NCBI GenBank assembly: GCA_003222135.1
Contig: QHUM01000055.1
Span: 19,258 to 83,257, forward strand
Length of the DNA stretch: 64,000 nt
Direction of reading: 5' to 3'
From: Gemmatimonadota bacterium
GTDB lineage: Bacteria > Gemmatimonadota > Gemmatimonadetes > Gemmatimonadales > GWC2-71-9
The position numbers and the translations under genes were made by a program. The notes under the pieces are model-generated. The model was not told the DNA's origin and made no database searches. It saw nothing but the letters and a program-made list of their open reading frames with translations. This document shows positions 41,933 to 50,257 of the stretch, piece after piece. How positions within the stretch are numbered: the first letter of the stretch is position 1; every line of letters begins with the position of its first letter.

Positions 41933-43262
41933 CGATCCCATCCACCGCGACCACGTCGAGGCCGGCGGCGCTCCCGCGCGAGCGGGCCGACAGGAAGACG
42001 CGCCCGAACCCCTGACGGGCCGCTTCCGCCAGCCGGCGCTCCACCCCCGCCACCGGTCGGACCTCCCCACCCAACCCCACCTCGCCCAGGAAGAGCGCGT
42101 CGGCCGGCAGCGGCCGGTCGCGCACGCTCGACAGCAGCGCGGCGGTCACGGCCAAGTCGCTCGACGGCTCGAGCAGCCGCACGCCGCCGGTCACGTTGAC
42201 GAACACGTCCAGCGCGGCGAACGGCACGCCGCCGCGGCGCTCGAGCACCGCGAGCAGGACGGCGAGCCGGCGGTGGTCGAGTCCCGTAGCGACGCGCTGC
42301 GGGGTGCCGAACCCGCTCTTCGAGGCGAGCGCCTGGATTTCGACCAGCATGGGTCGCGTCCCTTCCATCAGCGCGGTCACGGCGGAGCCGGAGACGCCGG
42401 TCGCCCGACCCGCGAGGAAGGCCGCGGCCGGGTCCGCCACCGGCTCGAGTCCCGCGCCCGTCATCTCGAACACACCGATCTCGTCCACGGAGCCGAAGCG
42501 GTTCTTGACCGCCCGCAGGATGCGGTGATCGAGCGTGCTCTCGCCCTCGAAGTACAGCACGGTGTCGACGATGTGCTCGAGCGTTTTCGGTCCGGCGATT
42601 CCGCCGCCCTTGGTGACGTGGCCCACGAGGAACACGGCGGGCCCCGCCTCCTTGGCGAAGCGCATGAGCCGCGCGGCACAGTCGCGCACCTGGCCCACGT
42701 TCCCGGGCGCTCCTTCCAGCTCCTCGGTGTAGGTCGTCTGGATCGAGTCGACGAAGACGACCCGGCTGCCGAGCGCCTGCGCGTGATGCAGCACCGCCTC
42801 GAGCCGCGTCTCGCCCAGCACGTGCACGCGGCCGGCGTCGACCGTGAGCCGGTCGGCGCGGAGTCGCACCTGGTCGGGGGACTCTTCGCCCGAGACGTAC
42901 AGCGTGGCGATCCCGGCCTGCTCGAGCCGCGCCGCGCACTGCAACAGCAGGGTGGACTTGCCGATCCCCGGCTCGCCCCCGACCAGGACCACCGACCCCG
43001 GGACGATCCCGCCACCCAGCACGAAGTCAAACTCGGGAAGGCCGGTCCTCCACCGCTCCATCCTGCTCTCGGCCACGTCGGAAAGTCGGACCGGTGGAAC
43101 GTTCGAAGGGAGAGCGTTCCCTCGGTCCGCCTTTCCGGCGTTCCGCCCGACCGGCTCCTCCGCCAGCGTATTCCACGCCCCGCACGCGTCGCAGCGTCCT
43201 CCCCACTTCGGCTGTTCCGCGCCGCAGTCGGTACAGCGGAACACCGAGCGGGCGCTAGCCAT
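41904..43262 (-). CDS. radA: DNA repair protein RadA
   Basis: RecA-like branch-migration ATPase (Sms), 452 residues. N-terminal zinc finger C10-xx-C13...C24-xx-C27, Walker A GGEPGIGKSTLL, the family-specific KNRFGS motif, and a Lon-like C-terminal domain (VNVTGGVRLLEPSSDLAV). It follows dnaB with an eight-base overlap, a sensible replication/recombination pairing. Confidence 0.96.
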   Translation of the reverse strand: MASARSVFRCTDCGAEQPKWGGRCDACGAWNTLAEEPVGRNAGKADRGNALPSNVPPVRLSDVAESRMERWRTGLPEFDFVLGGGIVPGSVVLVGGEPGIGKSTLLLQCAARLEQAGIATLYVSGEESPDQVRLRADRLTVDAGRVHVLGETRLEAVLHHAQALGSRVVFVDSIQTTYTEELEGAPGNVGQVRDCAARLMRFAKEAGPAVFLVGHVTKGGGIAGPKTLEHIVDTVLYFEGESTLDHRILRAVKNRFGSVDEIGVFEMTGAGLEPVADPAAAFLAGRATGVSGSAVTALMEGTRPMLVEIQALASKSGFGTPQRVATGLDHRRLAVLLAVLERRGGVPFAALDVFVNVTGGVRLLEPSSDLAVTAALLSSVRDRPLPADALFLGEVGLGGEVRPVAGVERRLAEAARQGFGRVFLSARSRGSAAGLDVVAVDGIGDLARRLAA

Positions 43263-44667
43263 GACCGATCTCCGGGGGCGCCTCGCGCGCGGTGTAGTTG
43301 TCGAAGCGGGTGTATTCCTTTTTGAAGAACAGCCGCACGGTGCCGGTGGGCCCGTTGCGCTGCTTGCCCACGATCAGGTCGGCCACCCCCTCGATGCTTT
43401 CGTTGGTCTTGGGGTCGACCGGGCCGTCGTAGAACTCCTGCCGATAGATGAAGCAGACGACGTCGGCATCCTGCTCGATGGCGCCCGATTCGCGCAGGTC
43501 GGACAGCTGGGGCCGTCGATGATCACCGCCGCGCTGCTCCGGGGCGCGCGACAGCTGCGACAGGGCGAGCACCGGGACATCCAGCTCCTTGGCGAGCGCC
43601 TTGAGCGAGCGGGAAATGAACGAGATCTCCTGCTGGCGGCTCTCGGAATCGGTGGGCCCCTGCATCATCTGGAGATAGTCGACGATCACCATGCCGATGT
43701 CGTGCTCGGCCTTGAGCCGGCGCGCCTTGGAGCGCATGGCGAGCGGCGTCAGCATGGCGGAGTCGTCGATCCAGATCGGGGCGGTCCCCAAGAGGCCCGC
43801 CGCGCGGGCGAGCTTGGGGTAATCGTCGTCGCGCAGCTGGCCGCGGCGCAGCCGTTGCGCGTCGACCAGGCCCTCCGAGCACAGCAGCCGCTGGACGAGC
43901 TGCTCCTTCGACATCTCCAGCGAAAAGATGGCGACCGAGACGTTGTGCTCGATCGCGGCGTGCTGCACCACGTTGAGCGCCAGCGCCGTTTTCCCCATCG
44001 ACGGCCGCGCGGCGAGGATGACGAGATCCCCGCGCTGAAACCCGGCGGTGAGGCGGTCCAGGTCGGTGAACCCGCTCGCCACACCGGTGAGCGCTCCCTG
44101 CGTCGTGTGGAGCTGCTCGATCCGCTCCATCGTCGGCCAGATCAGCTCTTTCAGCCGGATGAACTCCTCGGCGCGCTTGAGCTGGGCCACCTGGAAAACG
44201 CGGTGCTCCGCGTTGTCGAGCAGGTCCGCCGAGGTCGTGCGGCCTTCGTATGCGTCCTGGATGATCGCGGTCGCCGCCTCGATCAGCCGGCGCAGCACCG
44301 CCTTGTCGCGGACAATCCGCGCGTGGTAGTCGATGTTCGCCGCGGTTGGCACGACGTCGATCAGGGCGCCGATGTACTCCATTCCTCCCGCGCGATCCAG
44401 GTCCCCGCGGCGCACCAGCTCGTCGCGCAGCGTGACCGGGTCGATCACGTCGCCGCGCTCGGTCAGGGCGATCATGGAGCGAAACAACAGCCGGTGGCCC
44501 TCGCGATAAAACATCGTATCGTCGAGCACTTCGGCGGCCTTGAGGGCCGCATCCTGGTCGAGCAGCATGGCGCCGAGCACCGCCTGCTCTGCTTCGTTGC
44601 TCCACGGCGCTTGGCGGCCGGCGAACTCGCGCTCAGGCGATGAGACGGCGGGCGATGCGGACGTCAT
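43255..44667 (-). CDS. dnaB: Replicative DNA helicase DnaB
   Basis: Hexameric replication-fork helicase, 470 residues. N-terminal helical domain (NEAEQAVLGAMLLDQDA), linker, RecA-fold with Walker A ARPSMGKTALAL, Walker B VIVDYLQMM, and DLRESGAIEQDADVV. No intein interrupts it. The ATG at 44667 lies inside the 3' end of the uracil-DNA glycosylase gene (35-base overlap). Confidence 0.97.
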   Translation of the reverse strand: MTSASPAVSSPEREFAGRQAPWSNEAEQAVLGAMLLDQDAALKAAEVLDDTMFYREGHRLLFRSMIALTERGDVIDPVTLRDELVRRGDLDRAGGMEYIGALIDVVPTAANIDYHARIVRDKAVLRRLIEAATAIIQDAYEGRTTSADLLDNAEHRVFQVAQLKRAEEFIRLKELIWPTMERIEQLHTTQGALTGVASGFTDLDRLTAGFQRGDLVILAARPSMGKTALALNVVQHAAIEHNVSVAIFSLEMSKEQLVQRLLCSEGLVDAQRLRRGQLRDDDYPKLARAAGLLGTAPIWIDDSAMLTPLAMRSKARRLKAEHDIGMVIVDYLQMMQGPTDSESRQQEISFISRSLKALAKELDVPVLALSQLSRAPEQRGGDHRRPQLSDLRESGAIEQDADVVCFIYRQEFYDGPVDPKTNESIEGVADLIVGKQRNGPTGTVRLFFKKEYTRFDNYTAREAPPEIGHG

Positions 44668-45415
44668 CCCAGGTCGGTTTCTTCCAATTGGGGTTCCGGA
44701 GCAGGGCGGCCGGATGGTACGTAACGATAACCGGAACGCCCCGAAACCGGTGGATCTGGTTGCGGAGCGCACCCAGCGATTGCTTGGTGTTGAGCAGCGT
44801 CTGCGCGGCGGTGCCGCCCATGGCGAGAATCACCTGCGGCTTCAGCACGTCGATCTGGCGGAACAGGTACGGGACACACGCTGCGATCTCGTCGTACTGC
44901 GGCACGCGGTTCTCGGGGGGGCGGCACTTTACCACGTTGCAGATGAACACCTGCTCGCGCCGCAGCTCGATCGCGGCCAGGATTTTCGTGAGGAGCTCGC
45001 CGGCCGGTCCCACGAACGGCCGCCCCGTTTCGTCTTCCACCCGGCCAGGGCCTTCGCCCACGACCACGAGCCGCGCGTCGCGCGGTCCCTCGCCCGGCAC
45101 GGTGTGCCGGCGCCCTTCGCACAGCCGGCACTTGGTGCAGGTGGACACGAGCGTCGCCACGGCGTCGAGCGAGGCCGCCTGGTGCAGCGGGTCGGCGCTG
45201 AACAGATCGCCGCCGGGGGGATCGTACGAGATCCCAGAGCGGGGGAGATCGGAGACCGGGAGACGGGTGGGGGGAGGCGGTGTCGCCGGCGCCGGCCGGA
45301 CCTCTCCCGACTCCCGTCTCCCGCCTCCCGGTCCTTCCGGCAGGATGACGGCGTCGCCGCCCAGCAGCCGCTGCTGTTCCAGGTATGCGCGCGCCAGTGC
45401 CCGCCCGTCGGTCAC
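44633..45415 (-). CDS. udg: Uracil-DNA glycosylase, family 4
   Basis: Iron-sulfur uracil-DNA glycosylase, 260 residues. Residues 1-80 are a poorly conserved Pro-rich region partly encoded by a heptanucleotide repeat; the catalytic domain follows, with cluster cysteines CTKCRLC and CNVVKC, motif GEGPGRVEDETGRPFVG and HPAALLRNP. GTG start overlapping the coaBC stop. Removes uracil from DNA; its location upstream of dnaB is suggestive but may be chance. Confidence 0.93.
   Translation of the reverse strand: MTDGRALARAYLEQQRLLGGDAVILPEGPGGGRRESGEVRPAPATPPPPTRLPVSDLPRSGISYDPPGGDLFSADPLHQAASLDAVATLVSTCTKCRLCEGRRHTVPGEGPRDARLVVVGEGPGRVEDETGRPFVGPAGELLTKILAAIELRREQVFICNVVKCRPPENRVPQYDEIAACVPYLFRQIDVLKPQVILAMGGTAAQTLLNTKQSLGALRNQIHRFRGVPVIVTYHPAALLRNPNWKKPTWDDVRIARRLIA
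45304..45331. repeat. Heptanucleotide array (CTCCCGN)x4 in udg
   Basis: Four perfect-period heptamers CTCCCGA, CTCCCGT, CTCCCGC, CTCCCGG. About 35 bases to the left, 45249-45267 contains the complementary pattern (CGGAG, CGGGAG, CGGG), giving an imperfect inverted arrangement. All of it codes for the Pro-rich linker of the glycosylase. Confidence 0.8.
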
Positions 45416-46605
45416 GTCAGAGCCTGTTCCACCGCGTCGAGGATCTTTTCCGCCACGTCGCGCTTGGCGAGGAGCGGGAGCTCGATCGGCTCGCCGCCCT
45501 TTCCGATGATCGTGACGCGATTCGTGGCAACTTCGAACCCCGCGCCGGGCTCGAGCGCGTCGTTCAAGATGACGAAATCGAGGGCTTTATCTTGCAGTTT
45601 CTTGCGCGCCTTCGCAACGCCGTCGCCTCCCGCCTCGAGAGCGAAGCCCACCACGACGCACGGCCGCGGCCGCTGCAACGTCGCGAGGATGTCGGGGGTT
45701 GCCTCGAGCTCGAGCGTGAGCGTGCCGCTGGCGCGCGGGCGCTTGGTCGGGGAGGCGGTGGCGGGGCGGTAGTCGGCGGGCGCGGCCGCCATGATGAGGA
45801 CGTCCGCCTGCTTCACCAGTGCCCCCACCGCGCGCTGCATCTCCGCGGTGGTTTCGATGCGGTGCGTCGTGACGCCGAGCGGCAGCGGCAGGTCGGTGGG
45901 CCCAGTCACGAGCAGCACGTCGGCGCCCCGCGCGTACGCCGCCGCGGCGAGGGCATAACCCATCCGGCCGCTGGAAGGGTTGGTGATGACGCGCACCGGA
46001 TCGAGATGCTCCCGGGTCGGCCCCGCGGTGACCACGACGGTCTTGCCCGTGAGACGGCTTCCGGTCACGAGCAACCGGGCCGCCGCCGCCTGGATCGCTT
46101 CCGGCTCGCTCATGCGCCCCGGGCGATCGCTCGGGCCCTCGGCGAGCGCCCCGGTGTCCGGGCCGATGAAGTGCCAGCCGCGCGCCGCCAGCGTCTTCAG
46201 GTTGGCGAGCGTCGCCGGGTGCGCGTACATGGTGTCGTTCATGGCGGGCGCGGCGAGCACGGGGCCGTAGCGCGCCAGCAGCAGGGCCGTCAGCACGTCG
46301 TCGGCCATCCCCAGCGCGGCGCGGGCGAGCAGATGCGCGGTCGCCGGCGCGACGATCGCGAGGTCCGGTTGCTTCGCGAGCCCGATATGCGCGAGCGCCC
46401 GATCCCGCTCCCACAGGGAGGTCAGGACCGGGCGCCCGGTGAGCGCCTCGAAGGTGACCGGCCGCACGAACTCGGCGGCGGACGCCGTCAGCACTACGTC
46501 CACCACGGCTCCGTCCTCGGTGAGGCGGCGGGCGAGCGTGCAGCTCTTGTAGCACGCGATCCCGCCCGACACGCCGAGGACGACGTGCCGGCCGGCGAAC
46601 GGCAT
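45412..46605 (-). CDS. coaBC: Bifunctional phosphopantothenoylcysteine decarboxylase / synthase
   Basis: Two steps of coenzyme A synthesis in one 397-residue protein. The N-terminal flavin-dependent CoaC half has GVSGGIACYKS, APAMNDTMY and the substrate Cys region; the C-terminal CoaB half has VTAGPTREHLDPVR, NPSSGRMGYALA, AAAPADYRP and the CTP-site K-rich segment. The ATG shares one base with the rpoZ stop. Confidence 0.96.
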   Translation of the reverse strand: MPFAGRHVVLGVSGGIACYKSCTLARRLTEDGAVVDVVLTASAAEFVRPVTFEALTGRPVLTSLWERDRALAHIGLAKQPDLAIVAPATAHLLARAALGMADDVLTALLLARYGPVLAAPAMNDTMYAHPATLANLKTLAARGWHFIGPDTGALAEGPSDRPGRMSEPEAIQAAAARLLVTGSRLTGKTVVVTAGPTREHLDPVRVITNPSSGRMGYALAAAAYARGADVLLVTGPTDLPLPLGVTTHRIETTAEMQRAVGALVKQADVLIMAAAPADYRPATASPTKRPRASGTLTLELEATPDILATLQRPRPCVVVGFALEAGGDGVAKARKKLQDKALDFVILNDALEPGAGFEVATNRVTIIGKGGEPIELPLLAKRDVAEKILDAVEQALT

Positions 46606-46817
46606 CAGCTCTCTTGGCGCCGCCGCCGGACCAGCCGGTACTTGAGCCGCGCCCGCACCAGCTCGTCCAGGGCGCGCGTGGTGAGCTTCTGCTCCAGGTC
46701 GACCGAGCGGTCGCGCGGGAACTCATTCACGAACTTCGCGAACTTGGCCGCGACGAGCACGCCCAAGTACTTGTTCTGGGTTTGGGTGGCCACTTCGCTG
46801 GGGGTCACAATACGCAT
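46605..46817 (-). CDS. rpoZ: RNA polymerase omega subunit
   Basis: Small (70-residue) assembly subunit of RNA polymerase. MRIVTPSEVATQTQNKYLGVLVAAKFAKFVNE and TTRALDELVRARL fit the omega fold. Located between gmk and coaBC as in most bacteria, which strengthens the call. AAAGG precedes the ATG. Confidence 0.9.
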   Translation of the reverse strand: MRIVTPSEVATQTQNKYLGVLVAAKFAKFVNEFPRDRSVDLEQKLTTRALDELVRARLKYRLVRRRRQES

Positions 46818-46819
46818 GT

Positions 46820-47500
46820 TCAGACCTTTTGTAAGGGTTTCGCCTTCGTTCGTCTCGCCTTCAACGCGGCCGCCTCGTCCTCGAGGGCTTGCGACAGCGC
46901 CTCCAGCTGCTCTTTCAAATCGTCCGTGCGCTCGGTGCGTCGCTTCTCGGCGTCGATGATCTTGCCGACCGTGCCGACCGCCGTCGCCAGCTTGTCATTG
47001 ACGACGATGTAGTCGAACGCTGGCGCCTCCCTCAGCTCGCTCACCGCCCGCTCCAGGCGTCGGACCAGCGAGTCGGCGGACTCGCTCTCCCGCCGCTGCA
47101 GGCGCTGGATCAGGGCGCGGGGCGAGGGCGGCAACACGAAGATGCTCACGCTGGCCGGGGGAGGATACTGGGCCCTGATCTGGGCCGCCCCTTGCACCTC
47201 GATGTCGAGCAGCACGTGTCGGCCGAGGTCTTCCAACCGCTTCACCTCGCTCTTCAGGGTGCCGTACCACTCCCCCGCGTACTGGGCGCACTCGAGCAGC
47301 TCGTTCCGCTGCTTGAGCTGCTCGAACTTTTCCCGCGAGATGAAATAGTACGCCTTCCCGTTCCGCTCGCCCCGTCTCGGGGCGCGGGTCGTCGCCGAGA
47401 TCGAGAAGCCGACGTCCTTGCGCGTGCGAACCAGTCGCTGGGCGATCGTCGTCTTACCGGCTCCGGACGGTGCACACAAGATGACCAGGAAAGGCGTCAC
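46820..47500 (-). CDS. gmk: Guanylate kinase
   Basis: Phosphorylates GMP to GDP. 226 residues: P-loop APSGAGKTTIAQRLV, GMP-binding SISATTRAPRRGERNGKAYYF, and VLLDIEVQGAAQIR. The C-terminal 25 residues (ALEDEAAALKARRTKAKPLQ) are a charged, probably coiled extension. GTG start overlapping the yicC stop; a longer open frame upstream is yicC shadow. Confidence 0.95.
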   Translation of the reverse strand: MTPFLVILCAPSGAGKTTIAQRLVRTRKDVGFSISATTRAPRRGERNGKAYYFISREKFEQLKQRNELLECAQYAGEWYGTLKSEVKRLEDLGRHVLLDIEVQGAAQIRAQYPPPASVSIFVLPPSPRALIQRLQRRESESADSLVRRLERAVSELREAPAFDYIVVNDKLATAVGTVGKIIDAEKRRTERTDDLKEQLEALSQALEDEAAALKARRTKAKPLQKV

Positions 47501-48378
47501 TCGAGGTTCTCGAGCTGCTCCCGAAACTTCTCGAGCTCGCCTTTCATCGCGATGACCGTCTGGGTCACGCTCGCGTCGTTGGCCTTGGACCCGATGGTGT
47601 TCACCTCGCGCAGCAGCTCCTGGGCGAGGAAACCGAGCTGCTTGCCGACCGCCCCGTCCGCGGCGAGCGTCTCGCGGCACGCTGCGAGATGCGTGCGCAA
47701 GCGGACCAGCTCTTCGGTGATGTCCACGCGATCGGCCAGGAGCGCGACTTCCACCGCCAGCCGCTGCTCGTCCACCGACACGCCGGCCGCGAGCTCCGCC
47801 ACCGCTTTCTTGAGGCGGGCCAGCTCCGCCGCGAGCCGTGCCGGCGCCCGCTCCGCGACGGCGCCCGCGCCCGCCTCCAGAGCATCGAGCCGCGCGGTGA
47901 GGTCCTTCGCCAAGGCCCGCCCCTCGCGTGCCCGCATCGCGAGGACCTCCTGCGCCGCCTGCGCCACGATCGGCTCCACCTCGCTCCACGCGGCTGCCGC
48001 AGCGCCGTCCGAGTGCGCGTTCAGCACGTCGGGCTGGCGGGCCACGAACGCGAGGTCGATCTCACCCTTGAGCTTGAGCTTCTTCTTGAGCTCGCTCGCC
48101 GCCGCCACGACCTGGCGGGCCCGGGCGATGTCCACGGCCACGGCACCGTCGGAGGGCGGCGCCTCGACCCACCGCGCCGTCACCACCACGTGGCCGCGGT
48201 CCAAGAGCTGCCGCAGCCGCTCGCGGACCTGGCCCTCGACCCCCGCGAGCTCGAACGCCAGCTTGAACTGGGGATTGTAATAGCGATGATTCACGGTGCG
48301 GATCTCGACCCGCAGCCGCCCGCCGAGCACCGTCCCGTCGGCCGAGCCGAACCCCGTCATGCTTCGCGGCACAGACAT
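47497..48378 (-). CDS. yicC: YicC family endoribonuclease
   Basis: 293-residue YicC/YloC protein. RSMTGFGSADG at the N-terminus, EIRTVNHRYYNPQFKL, and C-terminal ELLREVNTIGSKANDA are diagnostic. Members are now known as endoribonucleases. First gene of the long directon to hup; a promoter sits directly at its start, and copy B of the palindromic repeat lies just upstream of that. Confidence 0.93.
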   Translation of the reverse strand: MSVPRSMTGFGSADGTVLGGRLRVEIRTVNHRYYNPQFKLAFELAGVEGQVRERLRQLLDRGHVVVTARWVEAPPSDGAVAVDIARARQVVAAASELKKKLKLKGEIDLAFVARQPDVLNAHSDGAAAAAWSEVEPIVAQAAQEVLAMRAREGRALAKDLTARLDALEAGAGAVAERAPARLAAELARLKKAVAELAAGVSVDEQRLAVEVALLADRVDITEELVRLRTHLAACRETLAADGAVGKQLGFLAQELLREVNTIGSKANDASVTQTVIAMKGELEKFREQLENLE

Positions 48379-48380
48379 TA

Positions 48381-48409
48381 AGCTTAGCTAGCGGAACAAC
48401 TTAGGTCAA
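48381..48409 (-). promoter_or_regulatory. Promoter of yicC directon, almost no leader
   Basis: On the minus strand TTGACC (48409-48404), 17 bases, TAAGCT (48386-48381). The ATG at 48378 begins only two bases after the -10 box, so initiation would fall at about codons 1-3; translation might start at the GTG or ATG shortly downstream (codon 3 or 7), the latter fitting the usual family N-terminus. Confidence 0.5.
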
Positions 48410-48420
48410 CTCACACACTC

Positions 48421-48475
48421 CGAGTCCACACGCTAAAGCGTGCGCTCGGCACGGCATTGCCCTTAAGGGCACGGC
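48421..48475. repeat. Multi-hairpin palindromic repeat, copy B
   Basis: CACGCT/AGCGTG hairpin (48429-48442), then GCTCGGCACGGCATTG and the 14-base palindrome TGCCCTTAAGGGCA (48458-48471). Same order and spacing as copy A at 31402-31449, with stems changed on both sides so pairing is kept (for example CACACCCT/AGGGTGTG versus CACGCT/AGCGTG). Confidence 0.7.
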
Positions 48476-48487
48476 GCCCGTCAACTG

Positions 48488-50257
48488 TCAATTGGTGAAC
48501 AGCCAGCGCACGCCGTAGAACTGGTAGCGACGCGGATAGTCGAGGCCGGGGACGTAGCTCCCGCGCATGCCGTTCATGTTGCGCTGGATCCAGAAGATCG
48601 TGACGCCCACGATCCTCACCTCGACGTTGGTTTCCATGAACGTGGCTCCGGGGAGCGCGAGCACGTTCCCGGCGGAGTCCACCCCTGCCGTGCCGCGGCT
48701 CCACGACTCCATGGCGATCTCTCCCCGCAGCGCGAAGATCCCGCTCTTATAGACGCGCCAGAACTTGGAGTAGAACGTGGCGGAGACGCGGGCGTGGTAC
48801 GGTGGCTCGAAGTCGTTGCCGCCCGAGACGTAGGGATCGAAATACCAGCCGGCCAGGTGGAGACCGGGGAGCAGCTCCAGCGCGCCGTGCACAGTGAGAT
48901 AGCTCGTGGCCTGGGTGGGCCCGAGGCCGCCGAGCGGTCGGAGCCCCGCCGGATGTCCCAGCGGCACGAAGGCGTCGCGCCGCGCCAGGCCGACCTCGAG
49001 CGCGACGCGGTGCCGGTCCCAGCGGACGGCGCCCGAGACGTCCGTCGTCCGCTGCGCGGAATCGGACGCGAGGGCCGGGGCCCCGAGGTCGTTCGCCCAG
49101 GCGACGTCGCCGTGCAGCGTCAGCCCGAGCGGCAACGCGAGGCCGGCCGCGAGATGGAGCCGCTCGCCGCTCCGCGAATTGCCATACCGGGCGTGGCGCG
49201 CGTCGGCGGCGAGCGTGAACGGCCGCAGCGGGATCCACGCGGCGGACCCTTCGATCTGCCATGGCCGATCCTCGTCCTGCGACCGGAACGTCACCCGGAC
49301 GTGCCCGTGCCCCCAGCTCGAGCCCACCGCGAGCGCGCCTTGGGAGAGCGAGCGCCCGATCACCGCGCTGTCCGCGGCCGCGGTCGTCGTGACGAACGTC
49401 AGGTCGAGCCGCGGTCCCAGTCCGTCCTCGCGCGCCGCGGCGAACAGTCGAAAGATGCCGTCGCGGCGCTTGTATTCGAAGTGATCGGTGAGACCCGCCA
49501 CGTCGGAGGGGCTGCGTTTCCAAGCCGAGCTCGCGACCTGATAGGACACGCCGACTCTCGGCGTCGGGAGGTACTCGGCCTTGAGCCACAGATCCACGCT
49601 GTTGAACGGGGTGCTCGAGCTGCTGCCGATGCCGGCGTTGTTGTTGTAGTCGGCGACCAGCGAGAGGCCCAGCCCCGAGCGCCAGCGGCGTTCGTACGAC
49701 CCGCGATAGTTCGCCGTACTCGCCTGCCCCGTGGCGATCCGCACCTGCGAGGCCGTGGCGGTCGACTGCTGCCGCGCGGTGATGAGATACACGCGCAGCG
49801 TGGCCGGCAGGACCAGGACGTCGACCCGCTCGAGCGGCGCCAACGAGATCCGCCCGAGATCGAGGTAGACCGAGTCGCGCCCGAGCGGCAGGTAGGGGAC
49901 GCCGTCCCAGTACACCTCCACCCCGGCGGGGCCGCGCCCGCCGTACAGCACGATTTCCGCCTGCCCGTAGAAGCCGCCCCGCGCGACGTACACCCCGGGG
50001 ATGTGCCCGAGCAGATCGGCGAGGGTCTGCACGTTCGAGAACGCCAACGAGTCGGCGGGAAACGAGTAGCGCGTGCCGCGCGGCGACGGTCCCTCGGGGC
50101 GCGCCGCCGCGAACGCGGGGAGGTATGCGGGGGTGGTGTCGGGGCGGGCGGTCGTGTCGCGCCGCGCCGTGGTATCGCGCGCCGTCGTGTCGACCTGGGC
50201 GGCGGCACCTCCCGCGAGCGCGAGCAGCGTGGCCGCGCCGAGGAGCCCGCGGGTCAC
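48488..50257 (-). CDS. Outer-membrane protein with TonB-plug-like domain
   Basis: 589-residue exported protein. Signal peptide (LLGAATLLALAGGAAAQ), a short repeat-like DTTAR-rich stretch at about 22-45, a plug-like domain (LADLLGHIPGVYV ... EIVLYGGRGPAGVEVYWDGV), and a C-terminal half of alternating strands ending in YGVRWLFTN that looks like a 14-20 strand barrel. No TonB box is evident. It is smaller than usual TonB-dependent receptors. GTG start overlapping the pepA stop. Substrate unknown. Confidence 0.75.
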   Translation of the reverse strand: MTRGLLGAATLLALAGGAAAQVDTTARDTTARRDTTARPDTTPAYLPAFAAARPEGPSPRGTRYSFPADSLAFSNVQTLADLLGHIPGVYVARGGFYGQAEIVLYGGRGPAGVEVYWDGVPYLPLGRDSVYLDLGRISLAPLERVDVLVLPATLRVYLITARQQSTATASQVRIATGQASTANYRGSYERRWRSGLGLSLVADYNNNAGIGSSSSTPFNSVDLWLKAEYLPTPRVGVSYQVASSAWKRSPSDVAGLTDHFEYKRRDGIFRLFAAAREDGLGPRLDLTFVTTTAAADSAVIGRSLSQGALAVGSSWGHGHVRVTFRSQDEDRPWQIEGSAAWIPLRPFTLAADARHARYGNSRSGERLHLAAGLALPLGLTLHGDVAWANDLGAPALASDSAQRTTDVSGAVRWDRHRVALEVGLARRDAFVPLGHPAGLRPLGGLGPTQATSYLTVHGALELLPGLHLAGWYFDPYVSGGNDFEPPYHARVSATFYSKFWRVYKSGIFALRGEIAMESWSRGTAGVDSAGNVLALPGATFMETNVEVRIVGVTIFWIQRNMNGMRGSYVPGLDYPRRYQFYGVRWLFTN

